In this document: in pieces, positions 26,664 to 34,546 of the stretch | Numbering within the stretch: the first letter of the stretch is position 1 | Layout of the letters: every line of letters begins with the position of its first letter | NCBI RefSeq assembly: GCF_020687685.1 | Contig: NZ_JAJEWM010000002.1 | Coordinates: 1 to 64,000, forward strand | Origin: Tessaracoccus sp. OS52 | Lineage (GTDB): Bacteria > Actinomycetota > Actinomycetes > Propionibacteriales > Propionibacteriaceae | Length of the DNA: 64,000 nt | Direction of reading: 5' to 3' | Made by a program: the position numbers and the translations under genes | Notes under the pieces: generated by a model | What the model was told of the DNA's origin: nothing | Database searches by the model: none | The model's input: only the letters and a program-made list of their open reading frames with translations

Positions 26664-28106
26664 TCAGGACTCACCGGGAGCGGGAGTGGCGACGTCGGCA
26701 GGCTGAACATCCGCATCCTGGACGCTGACCTGGTTCGCCGAGGGATCGTTGGCCTCAATGGACCCAGGGTCGGCAGGAGATGCTGAGGGTTCAACGGAAT
26801 CCGGGTCAGAAGACGGGTTCGCGGGCTCACTCGGAGCGACGTCGTCCGGGGTCCTGGAAGGTTCGACGTCGGGTACCGGCTGGTCCACGACCGGTTCAGG
26901 CGGGGTGGCCGGTTCGAGTTCCGGCTGGGCGGCGGAACGGGCGAGCGAGGTCGTCTGCGTGAGGTTCACGCCTGCCGCCGCAGCGACGGCGGAAGCGGCG
27001 CTGAAGTGGACGATGTTGTTGAACACCCACTGGGGGCTGGTGGTCGCGCGCTGCCGACCGGAGGAATCCAGGGTCAGCTGCAACACCGAGGACCAGATGT
27101 AGCTGCGGCACCCGTTCGAGCCGGTGTTGGCGGTGTCGCACTCGGTGCGCCACCTGCGTCCGTCGACGGCGATCCACTCCCCCGTGTTCCCAAGGGGATT
27201 GCCGCGCCAGGTCGCACGGCTCATGGGCTTGTACGTGAGGTTGTTGAAGACCCAGCCCTCTGCCTTGGCGTAACCGCTGCCGGCCCTGACCGTCTGCGTC
27301 GCCCAGATCTCGGTGAAGCAGCGCTCCGTCTGGGAGTAGGGCTCACAGTCCGTTCGCCAGGCGCGACCGCCCACGGTGTGGTTGCCCTCGGTCACATAGA
27401 GCAGGACGGCGGAGATGGTGTCGGACTCCGCGATCACGGGGCGCTCGCTGCCGCGGGAAGCATCGTCGCCCGTCCGGCCGACCAGGGTGGCTGGGTTGAG
27501 GATGTTGTTGGTCACGCTGGGAACCGCCAGGCAAGCCCGCCGCGCGTCGGCGACGATCGCGCCGTCGCTGTCCCGCGTCCAGTAGCCGCAGTAGCTGCGG
27601 CCGTAGTCGTGGACGGTGTATCCACCGATGGACAGTCCACTGATCGGAACCTCGACGCCATCGCGGTAGAGCGTCAGGTGCACATGGCGGAAGGTGCCGC
27701 GGCCACAGGTCTCGGTTCCGGGCATGCCGGTCATGCCGAGCTTCTGCCCGGCAACCACCTTGGCGCCGTTGAGCCCGGAGGGGATGTTCTTGAGGTGGTA
27801 GTACTGCGTGCGCCAGCCGTCGCCGTGGTCGATCGTCACGCTGCAGCCCGCTTTGACCGACGCGACGCCGTCGGCGGCGGCACTGACCGCGATGCTCACG
27901 TTGTTGCTGGCTCCGAGGTCCACCGAACTGCGGACACCGGACGCGTGGGTGTGGGTGCCGCCCGCCTGAACGGTCGCGCCCCACGGAACGGGGAGTGCGA
28001 GCTGGAAGTCCGGGAGCTCCGCCGCCTGCGCCCGGGGCAGCATTCCCGCCATGGGAAGGAGGAGCGCGCCTATCACAGAAACCACAAAAGCTCGGGTACG
28101 ACGCAC
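26664..28106 (-). CDS. Secreted M23-type metallopeptidase with Cys/Trp-rich C-terminal domain
   Basis: A 480-residue secreted protein. Signal peptide 1-28 (ending RAQA|AE). Residues 30-170 resemble an M23/LysM-type peptidase: 'HTHASGVRSSVDLGA' (His and Asp ligands), 'TQYYHLKNIP' and 'FRHVHLTLYRDG' (HxH), so it should cut peptidoglycan cross-bridges. Residues about 247-370 form a second domain with 'WRTDCEPYSQTERCFTEIWA', '[20 protein letters not shown]' and 'GRRWRTECDTANTG', also found at the end of the 53084-56065 protein. A Pro/Ser/Asp-rich low-complexity tail (380-480) may span the wall. The promoter region has paired direct repeats (28158-28186). Confidence 0.88.
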   Translation of the reverse strand: MRRTRAFVVSVIGALLLPMAGMLPRAQAAELPDFQLALPVPWGATVQAGGTHTHASGVRSSVDLGASNNVSIAVSAAADGVASVKAGCSVTIDHGDGWRTQYYHLKNIPSGLNGAKVVAGQKLGMTGMPGTETCGRGTFRHVHLTLYRDGVEVPISGLSIGGYTVHDYGRSYCGYWTRDSDGAIVADARRACLAVPSVTNNILNPATLVGRTGDDASRGSERPVIAESDTISAVLLYVTEGNHTVGGRAWRTDCEPYSQTERCFTEIWATQTVRAGSGYAKAEGWVFNNLTYKPMSRATWRGNPLGNTGEWIAVDGRRWRTECDTANTGSNGCRSYIWSSVLQLTLDSSGRQRATTSPQWVFNNIVHFSAASAVAAAAGVNLTQTTSLARSAAQPELEPATPPEPVVDQPVPDVEPSRTPDDVAPSEPANPSSDPDSVEPSASPADPGSIEANDPSANQVSVQDADVQPADVATPAPGES

Positions 28107-28157
28107 CGCGACAGCCTCCTTGCATCGCTTGGGATGAGAAGAGGCTACGGGAACACT

Positions 28158-28186
28158 CTGAGAATTCCTAACAAAATCTGAGAATT
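28158..28186. promoter_or_regulatory. Paired CTGAGAATT direct repeats upstream of the M23 gene
   Basis: CTGAGAATT occurs at 28158-28166 and again at 28178-28186, 20 nt apart and so on the same helix face, in an AT-rich island 52-80 nt upstream of the M23 start. Two turns' spacing suggests a dimeric or tandem activator site (MtrA/PhoP-like regulators use such direct repeats). The binding protein cannot be named from the sequence. Confidence 0.4.
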
Positions 28187-28241
28187 GTTTCGGAGATTGA
28201 CCTCGCCATGAGGTATTGGGCCGTCGACTCGCTGAGAAAGC

Positions 28242-29156
28242 TCAGACGGTGATCGTGAGGGCCCGCACCGTGATGAGCGCCAGGGCCAGGACTCCGATGG
28301 CGATGACCAGCACCCACTGCCACGGCTTGCGCTTGTCCTTGGGAAGGTACATCAGAGCCAAGGCGGCCAGCAGGCCGCCGACCAGACCGCCGAGGTGGCC
28401 CTGCCAGGAGATGTAGGCCGAGCCGAAGATCGTGATCGCCACGTTGGCGCCCAGCCACATCAGGATGGTCTGGTAGTTCCCCTTGTGCTTGTAGGCCACC
28501 AGCAGGATCGCCCCCATGAGACCGAAGATGGCACCCGAGGCCCCCACCGTCGACGTGTACGGCTCGGAGAACCACATGATGAAGGCCGAGGCGACGATGG
28601 CCGAGACGAAGTAGACCGCCAGGAAGCGGGCCCGGCCGAAGATCTGCTCGAGCTGTGGGCCCAGCACCCACAGTGCGAGCATGTTGAACGCGATGTGCAA
28701 GGGGTCCGCGTGCGTGAACGCGCTGCTGATGAGCTGCCACCACCCACCGGAGGCCACTCCGTCGACCCAGGACAGGCCCCCGGCGGCGCACCCGGACTCG
28801 TCGACCAGGAGGATGCGGCCGTCGTTGACCAGGCAATAGCCCAAGGCCTTGATGCTCAGGACGTCGAACAGCCGGCCGAAGGCACCACCGGTCAGCATGA
28901 CACCCAGCCAGACCGCGACGTTCACGGCAATCAGGACGATCGAGGTGGTCTTCGGGTTGGCGCTGCGACGACCGCCGTAGGGCAGGACTCCCTGCCTGGT
29001 CTGCCGCCGGCCGAGCTCCACGCACTCCGGGCACTGGAATCCGACGGCGCCCGGGATCATGCAGTCCGGGCAGATCGGGCGGTTGCAACGCTGGCAGACG
29101 ATCCGGGTGGGCCTGTCCGGGTGGCGATAGCAGACGGGCTGCACGGCGGATTCCAT
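28242..29156 (-). CDS. Rhomboid-family intramembrane serine protease with zinc-binding N-terminus
   Basis: A 304-residue protein. Residues 5-45 carry a B-box-like metal site ('CYRHPDRPTRIVCQRCNRPI', then CPDC and CPEC). Residues 70-300 form the rhomboid core of six helices, with Ser in 'VGASGAIFGLMG', His in 'WQGHLGGLVGGLL' and the 'HADPLHIAFNMLALWVLG' helix. All catalytic elements are present. This N-terminal zinc-finger form is usual in actinobacteria. ATG 29156 is chosen since the upstream codons lie in the DoxX terminator side. Substrate proteins are unknown. Confidence 0.93.
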   Translation of the reverse strand: MESAVQPVCYRHPDRPTRIVCQRCNRPICPDCMIPGAVGFQCPECVELGRRQTRQGVLPYGGRRSANPKTTSIVLIAVNVAVWLGVMLTGGAFGRLFDVLSIKALGYCLVNDGRILLVDESGCAAGGLSWVDGVASGGWWQLISSAFTHADPLHIAFNMLALWVLGPQLEQIFGRARFLAVYFVSAIVASAFIMWFSEPYTSTVGASGAIFGLMGAILLVAYKHKGNYQTILMWLGANVAITIFGSAYISWQGHLGGLVGGLLAALALMYLPKDKRKPWQWVLVIAIGVLALALITVRALTITV

Positions 29157-29187
29157 GCTGGCCAGCCTACCGGCGGGCCACAACGAC

Positions 29188-29221
29188 GATGCGCCGCCCG
29201 GCTGGAGCCGGGCGGCGCATC
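29188..29221 (-). terminator. Hairpin terminator after the DoxX gene
   Basis: GATGCGCCGCCCGGCT and its exact reverse complement are separated by GG: a 16-bp perfect stem (effective tetraloop UGGA). It starts 19 nt past the DoxX stop, between DoxX and rhomboid genes on the same strand. There is no U-tract, which is common for actinobacterial terminators. Confidence 0.75.
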
Positions 29222-29240
29222 GGGGTCGGAGGGGGTTGCC

Positions 29241-29708
29241 TCAGACGAGGACGTCCTCCCGAACGTCGCTGCGGACCTCGGCCCGACGCGAGAAGAGGGC
29301 GTCGATGCTCCACCGTCCGGCGCCAAGGACGGCGACGGGGACGAGTGCGGCGAAGATGGCCAGGACGAGCTCGTAGCCGTTGGCAGTGACGAACACGCCG
29401 TTGGCGAGGTGCACCATGAAGAAGGCACCGACCATGCTGACGATGTTGGCGAGCGCGAACACCGGGGTCAGGACGCCAAGGATGATGGCCGCGCCACCAA
29501 CCAACTCGGCGAAGATCGTGTACCAGGCAACGAGTTCGGCGGCCGGGACGCCCATCTGGGCGAACGCGCCGGCGGTTCCGGCAGGGGTGAACTCGAAGGC
29601 CTTCTGGAGGCCGTGCGCGAGGAGGACGACGCCGACGGCGACGCGGGCCACGAGCAGGGCGACATCTTGCAGAGCTGGGATGCGGCGGGCAGGGGCGAGC
29701 AGGGACAT
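29241..29708 (-). CDS. DoxX-family membrane protein
   Basis: A 155-residue protein with four hydrophobic helices. The DoxX signature is visible as 'VARVAVGVVLLAHGLQKAFE' and 'AWYTIFAELVGGAAIILGVL', with 'FFMVHLANGVFVTANGYELV' later. DoxX proteins are implicated in oxidoreductase complexes and thiol/redox homeostasis, and in mycobacteria with SodA and SseA. No such partner is adjacent here. The ATG at 29708 fits; the longer reading has no family character. A hairpin terminator follows. Confidence 0.88.
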   Translation of the reverse strand: MSLLAPARRIPALQDVALLVARVAVGVVLLAHGLQKAFEFTPAGTAGAFAQMGVPAAELVAWYTIFAELVGGAAIILGVLTPVFALANIVSMVGAFFMVHLANGVFVTANGYELVLAIFAALVPVAVLGAGRWSIDALFSRRAEVRSDVREDVLV

Positions 29709-29839
29709 CGGATTCCTAACGTTGATGGTTGTAGGTTCAACTGTTGCGCGGACAACTATGCCTGCTGGCCCGTCCCGAATGCAAATCCGGGGCATGGGCG
29801 GCCACCCCTAGGCGTGCCTCGTGGGTAGGCTGAGCGACC

Positions 29840-31060
29840 ATGGGCCACGGACACTCGCACGGCGGGCAGCACGCAGAAGTCGAGGTGGGCACCCGTGCGC
29901 GGAATGCCCTCGTCGCGTTCCTCGCCGTCCTGGGCGTGTTCGCCGTCGCGGGCCTGATCTGGCTGTGGCCGTCCCAGGCTGAACTGGGCACCGCGATCGT
30001 CCCCGTCTACGACGCGCCCGGTGTCTCGTACGAGGACGGGACGATCGTCGCGATGACCGACGGCTGCGAGTCCTCGGTGGACAGCGGCCCGGGAGCCGGG
30101 TGCCAGACGGCAAAGGTGGAGGTGAGCACCGGAGAGGACGTGGGCCAGACGGTCGACGTCGAACTCCTCGGGCCACAGACCCAGGCGGGCCTCACCGAGG
30201 GCGACTCGATCGAGATGGCGCGGATCACAACCGAGACCGGCGAGGCCATCTACTCCTACTCCGGCACCAACCGACTACCGGTGCTGATCACGCTGGCCGT
30301 GCTGTTCGTCCTGTGCGTCGTGGCCGTCGCCCGCTGGAAGGGACTGTTCGCGCTCATCGGCCTCGGGGTGGCCGCCTACGTCCTGATGGGCTTCATGCTG
30401 CCGGCGCTCATCGTCGGCAAACCCGGCCTGCCCGTGGCGCTCGCGGGGTCCACCGCCATCATGTTCGTCGTCCTCTATGTGGCCCACGGCGTCTCCATCC
30501 GGACCTCGACGGCACTCGCCGGCACCCTGCTCGGTCTGGCGGTCACGACCGGGCTGGGCTGGATCTCGGTGAAGGCCGCCCGGCTGTCGGGGTTCGCCGA
30601 CGAGATGGAGTACGACCTGGCCCAGCTCGTCGGCGGGCTCGACTTCCAGGAACTGCTCATGGTGGCCATCATCATCGGCGGGCTCGGTGTGCTGAACGAC
30701 GTCACCATCACCCAGAGCTCCGCGGTGTGGGAACTTCGGGCCGCCGCACCGCAGTGGAGCCGGACGAAGGTGTTCGCGGCCGGGATGCGGATCGGGAGGG
30801 ACCACATCGCCTCCACGATCTACACCATCGTCTTCGCCTACGCCGGCGGTGCGCTGGCAGTGCTGCTGCTGCTCTACTTCACCAACCGCGACACCCTGGA
30901 CCTGCTTGGTGTCGAGATGTTCGCCGGCGAGGCAGTGAGGACCCTGACGAGCGCGATCGGCCTGGTGCTGTCGGTTCCCATCACGACGGGGATCGCCGCG
31001 CTCACCGTCGGCCCGGCCAAGGAGCCGGTCAGCGTCGCAGCGTCGGCCGCGAACCACTAG
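29840..31060 (+). CDS. YibE/F-like membrane protein with His-rich N-terminus
   Basis: A 406-residue membrane protein. The start 'MGHGHSHGGQHAEVE' is histidine-rich and may bind metal. One helix (20-43) is followed by an extracytoplasmic domain of about 100 residues with a Cys pair (DGCESS and GAGCQT), then seven or eight helices. 'LDFQELLMVAIIIGGLGVLN', 'DVTITQSSAVWEL' and 'RIGRDHIASTIYTIVFAYAG' are characteristic of the YibE/F family. Its function is unknown in general. Promoter not evident; the ATG is 131 nt from the divergent DoxX start. Confidence 0.88.
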   Translation: MGHGHSHGGQHAEVEVGTRARNALVAFLAVLGVFAVAGLIWLWPSQAELGTAIVPVYDAPGVSYEDGTIVAMTDGCESSVDSGPGAGCQTAKVEVSTGEDVGQTVDVELLGPQTQAGLTEGDSIEMARITTETGEAIYSYSGTNRLPVLITLAVLFVLCVVAVARWKGLFALIGLGVAAYVLMGFMLPALIVGKPGLPVALAGSTAIMFVVLYVAHGVSIRTSTALAGTLLGLAVTTGLGWISVKAARLSGFADEMEYDLAQLVGGLDFQELLMVAIIIGGLGVLNDVTITQSSAVWELRAAAPQWSRTKVFAAGMRIGRDHIASTIYTIVFAYAGGALAVLLLLYFTNRDTLDLLGVEMFAGEAVRTLTSAIGLVLSVPITTGIAALTVGPAKEPVSVAASAANH

Positions 31061-31078
31061 GGAGTGGAAGGACAGACC

Positions 31079-31465
31079 GTGCTGTTGCTCCAAGTGGCCC
31101 AACGCGCCGCCGACCTGGACCGAGCCGCCGAGTTCTACACCGAGCTCCTCGGCACCCCACCCGCTGCCAGGTTCGATCCGCCGGGGCTGCTGTTCTTCCT
31201 CCTCGACGGCACACGCCTCCTGCTGGACCGAAACGCGCCGAGCAGCCTTGTCTATCTTCGTGTGGCCGACCTTGCGGGCACCGTCGAACGGCTGAGGGGT
31301 GCTGGCGTCCGGATAGAGTCGGAGCCACATCGCATCTTCACGCACGTCGACGACTTCCTGGGGAGCGCCGGACACCACGAGTGGCACGCCTTCATCCGAG
31401 ACTCGGAGGACAACCTCGTCGGACTGGTGGAACTGGTCCCCGCAGCGCAGGCAGACAACGACTGA
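31079..31465 (+). CDS. VOC-superfamily (glyoxalase/bleomycin-resistance-like) protein
   Basis: A 128-residue single VOC fold: 'RAADLDRAAEFYTELLG', 'LLFFLLDGTRLLL', 'RVADLAGTVERLRGAGVRIE' and 'FIRDSEDNLVGLVEL'. It has a C-terminal Glu ligand but the overall metal set is unclear, so activity cannot be named. The GTG at 31079 is preferred to GTG 31064 because GGAAGG lies 7 nt before it. The last 74 nt overlap, head-on, the end of the Nfu-type gene, an unusually long overlap. Confidence 0.75.
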   Translation: MLLLQVAQRAADLDRAAEFYTELLGTPPAARFDPPGLLFFLLDGTRLLLDRNAPSSLVYLRVADLAGTVERLRGAGVRIESEPHRIFTHVDDFLGSAGHHEWHAFIRDSEDNLVGLVELVPAAQADND

Positions 31466-31958
31466 CCGTAGCGAGTTCCGGATAGCGCGCGCGCACGGAG
31501 CGCTCGATCCGCTGGTTCAGCGTGCGGCCGGCCGCCGGGCAGTCCCTGCAGGCGCCACCGAGGTCCAGGACCAACGAGTCCTGCTCCACTGCAGCGATGC
31601 CGATCACCCCGCCGTGCGAAGCAATGTAGCCACCTTGCTGCACCTCGATGACGTCCCGCGCCACGAGTTCCAGCAGCCGGGCCGAGCGCACCGTGACCCA
31701 ACCGTCGAGTTGGACGGCGGACTGCACTGCCTGCCGGACGCGGGGACCCTCGACCGCCCAGTCCAGCCCGTCGGCCAGCCATGACCACACCCCGCCGCGT
31801 TCCACCAGCAGTTCGGACAGCACGCCGTCGCGCAGCAGGGACCCGAGCTGCCCCGGGGCGCTGCTCACCTCCCCGACGGCGATGCTCCCGGCCTCGACCA
31901 CCCAGCGCACGGCCCAGGGATCACCGACGACGGACTCGGCGTGGATGGGCAGGCTCAT
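31392..31958 (-). CDS. Nfu-type iron-sulfur scaffold protein
   Basis: A 188-residue protein. Residues 10-90 resemble the Nfu/NifU N-terminal domain ('AVRWVVEAGSIAVGEVSSAP', 'GLDWAVEGPRVRQAVQSAVQ'). Residues 95-165 are a NifU C-terminal domain with Cys137-Arg-Asp-Cys140 ('GGVIGIAAVEQDSLVLDL', 'ACRDCPAAGRTLNQRIERSV'). The CxxC pair bridges a 4Fe-4S cluster between two subunits for transfer to apo-proteins. Third gene of the feoA-feoB-nfu operon with an ATGA overlap to feoB, which ties ferrous iron uptake to cluster assembly. The 26-residue tail overlaps the convergent VOC gene. Confidence 0.82.
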   Translation of the reverse strand: MSLPIHAESVVGDPWAVRWVVEAGSIAVGEVSSAPGQLGSLLRDGVLSELLVERGGVWSWLADGLDWAVEGPRVRQAVQSAVQLDGWVTVRSARLLELVARDVIEVQQGGYIASHGGVIGIAAVEQDSLVLDLGGACRDCPAAGRTLNQRIERSVRARYPELATVSRCLPALRGPVPPVRRGCPPSLG

Positions 31959-33895
31959 GTGAGCGCACCCACAAACAGGTGGGCCAGGAAAGCCATCACC
32001 CAGGCCAACGACCCCATGTAGGCGAACGCGATCACCGACCATCGCCACGTCCCGGTCTCGCGCCGCATCACCCCGAGCGTGGCGAAGCACTGGAGGGCGT
32101 AGACGAAGAAGACGAGCAGGGCCGCCACCGTCGGGGGCGTGAACACCGGCTGGCCGGCGCGTTCGCCGTCGGCATGGACCCAGGCGGTGAGCGCCTCCGC
32201 GGGGTTCTCCGGGTCCTCTGCCGCCGCCACCTGGCCGAGGGTGGCGACGAACACCTCGCGCGCCGCGAGCGCGGAGACGACGCCGACGTTGACCCGCCAG
32301 TCGAATCCGAGTGGCTCGAAGACCGGCGCGATCGCCCGCCCGATCCCGGCGGCGAAGGAGTTGTCGAGGACGTGGGCCTGCACGGCCACCTCGTCGCGGG
32401 CGTCGATGCCCGCGCGGTCCAGTTCCGCCCGGGAGGCGAGCGGGAAGTTCAGCAGCACCCAGAGCAACAGCGTGGTGAGCAGGATGATGCTGGTCACCTT
32501 GCGCAGGAACGCGGTGCAGGCGTCCCACACGGCCACGGCGATGCTGCGAAGTCTGGGCAGGCGGTAGGACGGCATCTCGAGGTAGAACGGCAGCGCCGCG
32601 TCCGAGCGTCCGAGGATCTTCTTGAACGCCCACGCCGAAGCCATGGCCGAGACCGCGCCCAGGACGTAGAGCCCGAACATGATCATCCCCTGCGCACCCA
32701 CCGGGCCCCACCGCTGGTCAGCGGGGACGAGCATGCTGATCAGCATCACGTAGACCGGCAGCCGGGCCGAGCACGTCATCAGCGGCGCGCCCATCATCGT
32801 GGCGATCCGGTCCTTCGCCGACGGCAGCGTCCGGGTGGCCATGATCCCGGGGATTGCGCACGCCATGGCGCTGAGGAGCGCGACGAACGCCCTGCCCTCC
32901 AGTCCGGCCAGGCCCATGACGCGGTCCATGAGGAAGGCGGCGCGAGCCAGGTAGCCGGTGCCCTCGAGCAGGGAGATGAGGAGGAACAGCAGGGCGATCT
33001 GGGGCAGGAATACGAGCACCCCGCCGACGCCGCCGATGAGCCCGTCGGCGACCAGACCCGCCAGCCAGCCGATCCCGATACCGCTGCGGGCGACGTCGCC
33101 CAGCCAGGCGAACAGGGCCTCGATCAGCCCTTGCAGGGGTGCGGCCACCGTGAAGACCACCTGGAAGAACGCGAACATCGTCGCGATGAACACGAGCGTC
33201 CCCCACAGCGGATGCAGCAGGACGGCGTCGATCCGGCTGGTGCGGGCGTCGGATCCGGGGGCACGGAAACCGGAGGCTGAAAGTACCGAGTCGGCCCACT
33301 GGCTGAGCTCGGAGGGGTCGGTGGGTGCCGGGATGACCGGCCGTGGCCACTGCGTCACCTCCGACATGGCCGCAGACAAGGCCGCGACCCCCCGTCGGTC
33401 CCCCGCGACGACGGGCACCACCCGGTTGCCGGTGGCCCTGCCGAGGGCTTCGGGGTCGACGGTGCCGCCGCGGCGGGCGAGTTCATCGGTGAAGGTCAGG
33501 ACGACGATGGCCGGAGCCCCCAGGTGCTGGGTCTGGGCGAGCAGGCCGAGGGAGCGGCGCAGGTTGGTGGCGTCCAGGGTCACGATGAGGCCGTCGATCG
33601 GCTCGTCGGCCAGGCCGTCGGTCAGCACCTTGGAGACGATCTCCTCGTCCGGGCTGATGGCGTCGAGGCTGTAGGTGCCCGGCAGGTCCTCCACCAGGTG
33701 GCGCTGCTCGCCTCGGACGTGAACACCCTCGTATCTGGCCACGGTGACGCCCGGGTAGTTTCCCGTCTTGGCGCGCAATCCGGTCAGCGCGTTGAACAGC
33801 GTGGTCTTGCCCGCGTTCGGACTCCCGACGAGCGCGAACCGGGGTGTCCCCGCCGCGAGCGGGGCCGTCCGGGTGGCGCCGTGGTGGTGGCTCAT
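31955..33895 (-). CDS. feoB: Ferrous iron transport protein B
   Basis: A 646-residue Fe(II) permease. G domain: G1 at Gly24-Thr31 ('VGSPNAGKTT'), 'GNYPGVTVARYEG' switch I, 'DLPGTYSL' G3, then a shorter GDI region. Membrane part: two Gate motifs, with 'MACAIPGIMATRTLPSAKDR' and 'SARLPVYVMLISMLVP' containing the conserved Cys-Ala-x-Pro and Arg-Leu-Pro sequences, and a C-terminal half with 'REVFVATLGQV'. It overlaps feoA and nfu by ATGA on both sides. 'MSHHHG' gives a small His cluster at the start. Controlled, by inference, from the IdeR-like box before feoA. Confidence 0.95.
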   Translation of the reverse strand: MSHHHGATRTAPLAAGTPRFALVGSPNAGKTTLFNALTGLRAKTGNYPGVTVARYEGVHVRGEQRHLVEDLPGTYSLDAISPDEEIVSKVLTDGLADEPIDGLIVTLDATNLRRSLGLLAQTQHLGAPAIVVLTFTDELARRGGTVDPEALGRATGNRVVPVVAGDRRGVAALSAAMSEVTQWPRPVIPAPTDPSELSQWADSVLSASGFRAPGSDARTSRIDAVLLHPLWGTLVFIATMFAFFQVVFTVAAPLQGLIEALFAWLGDVARSGIGIGWLAGLVADGLIGGVGGVLVFLPQIALLFLLISLLEGTGYLARAAFLMDRVMGLAGLEGRAFVALLSAMACAIPGIMATRTLPSAKDRIATMMGAPLMTCSARLPVYVMLISMLVPADQRWGPVGAQGMIMFGLYVLGAVSAMASAWAFKKILGRSDAALPFYLEMPSYRLPRLRSIAVAVWDACTAFLRKVTSIILLTTLLLWVLLNFPLASRAELDRAGIDARDEVAVQAHVLDNSFAAGIGRAIAPVFEPLGFDWRVNVGVVSALAAREVFVATLGQVAAAEDPENPAEALTAWVHADGERAGQPVFTPPTVAALLVFFVYALQCFATLGVMRRETGTWRWSVIAFAYMGSLAWVMAFLAHLFVGALT

Positions 33896-34179
33896 GGGAT
33901 GGCGACGAGGATCCGGTCCGCCTCGGCGCGGCGCAGCACGATGTCGGTCCCGCCGACGTTGAACATGATCGGGTCACGCAGCGGCGCGCGACGGACGAGC
34001 CTGGCGGTCTGCCCTGGCGCGAAACCCAGATCGAACAGGCGGCGCGCGATTGCGCCGTCGCAGCTGAACCCGACGATGCGGGCCGGGCAGTCCGCGCCCA
34101 GCTCAGCGAGCGAGCAGCTGACCTCGCCCTCGTCGACGGCGCAGTTGCGCTGTTCCAGTCGCCTCAGGATCTCGGTCAC
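33892..34179 (-). CDS. feoA: Ferrous iron transport protein A
   Basis: A 95-residue SH3-like protein: 'SLAELGADCPARIVGFSCDG', 'RRLFDLGFAPGQTARLVRRA' and 'DPIMFNVGGTDIVLRRAEAD' are the three conserved parts of FeoA. It assists FeoB at the inner face of the membrane. First gene of the feo operon; the GTG start lies only 9 nt from an IdeR-like box, so its mRNA may have a very short leader. Confidence 0.93.
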   Translation of the reverse strand: MTEILRRLEQRNCAVDEGEVSCSLAELGADCPARIVGFSCDGAIARRLFDLGFAPGQTARLVRRAPLRDPIMFNVGGTDIVLRRAEADRILVAIP

Positions 34180-34188
34180 GCAGTCAAA

Positions 34189-34207
34189 TTAGCAATGCCT
34201 AACCTGA
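34189..34207 (-). promoter_or_regulatory. IdeR/DtxR-like iron box before feoA
   Basis: Minus-strand TCAGGTTAGGCATTGCTAA agrees at 14 of 19 positions with the IdeR/DtxR consensus TTAGGTTAGGCTAACCTAA, with the left half almost complete. It is 9 nt before the feoA GTG, over the expected promoter. Iron-loaded IdeR would shut off the operon. The consensus is from known actinobacterial regulons; the match was made by eye. Confidence 0.6.
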
Positions 34208-34261
34208 CCAAAATCAGCGGGGTGGGGTTTCGGCCCCGAGCTGCGCCGCAGCGGTGACCGA

Positions 34262-34400
34262 GGGCCGACGCCACCGTCGGCACGGTTCGCCACCGCTAGG
34301 GGCCGACGCCACCGTCGGCGCGGTGCGCCACTGCTAGGGGCCGACGCCACCGTCGGCGCGGTTCGCCACCACTAAGGGCCGACGCCACCGTTGGAGCGGT
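34262..34400. repeat. Four tandem 38-bp repeats, each with a hairpin
   Basis: GGGCCGACGCC starts at 34262, 34300, 34338 and 34376, an exact 38-bp period. Each unit holds GCCGACG-CCAC-CGTCGGC, a 7-bp stem with 4-nt loop (the fourth is degenerate), followed by CGGTTCGCCACCGCTA or variants. They fill the intergenic space between the feo operon and the next gene. There are no unique spacers, so it is not CRISPR. They could act as a multi-hairpin terminator or be a simple expansion. Confidence 0.85.
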
Positions 34401-34401
34401 G

Positions 34402-34478
34402 GCGCGGCCCGGGACCGGTAGCGCGGCCCGGGACCGGTGGCGTCCAAGGGGGACCGGTAGCGCGGCCCAGGAACAGTG
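34402..34478. repeat. Four tandem 19-bp GC-rich repeats
   Basis: GCGCGGCCCGGGACCGGTA at 34402 is repeated, with changes, at 34421, 34440 (20 nt, most divergent) and 34460. It follows the 38-bp repeat block directly. Together these blocks account for most of the 34180-34546 gap; 34479-34546 shows nothing recognisable. Confidence 0.8.
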
Positions 34479-34546
34479 GCGCCGCCGGACCGACCACGCG
34501 CCGTCGCTCTCGACTCAGACTGTGGCCAACGCGACGGCCGGCTTCG

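Noticed and set aside
28225-28247. Terminator hairpin (CTGAG AAAG CTCAG) after the rhomboid gene
   Set aside because: Stem of only 5 bp, overlapping the stop codon.
29700-29760. tRNA-like GGTTCAA at 29730
   Set aside because: No acceptor stem or cloverleaf could be built around it.
34262-34478. Possible CRISPR array
   Set aside because: Units abut with no unique spacers, differ in length between the two blocks, and no cas genes are near.
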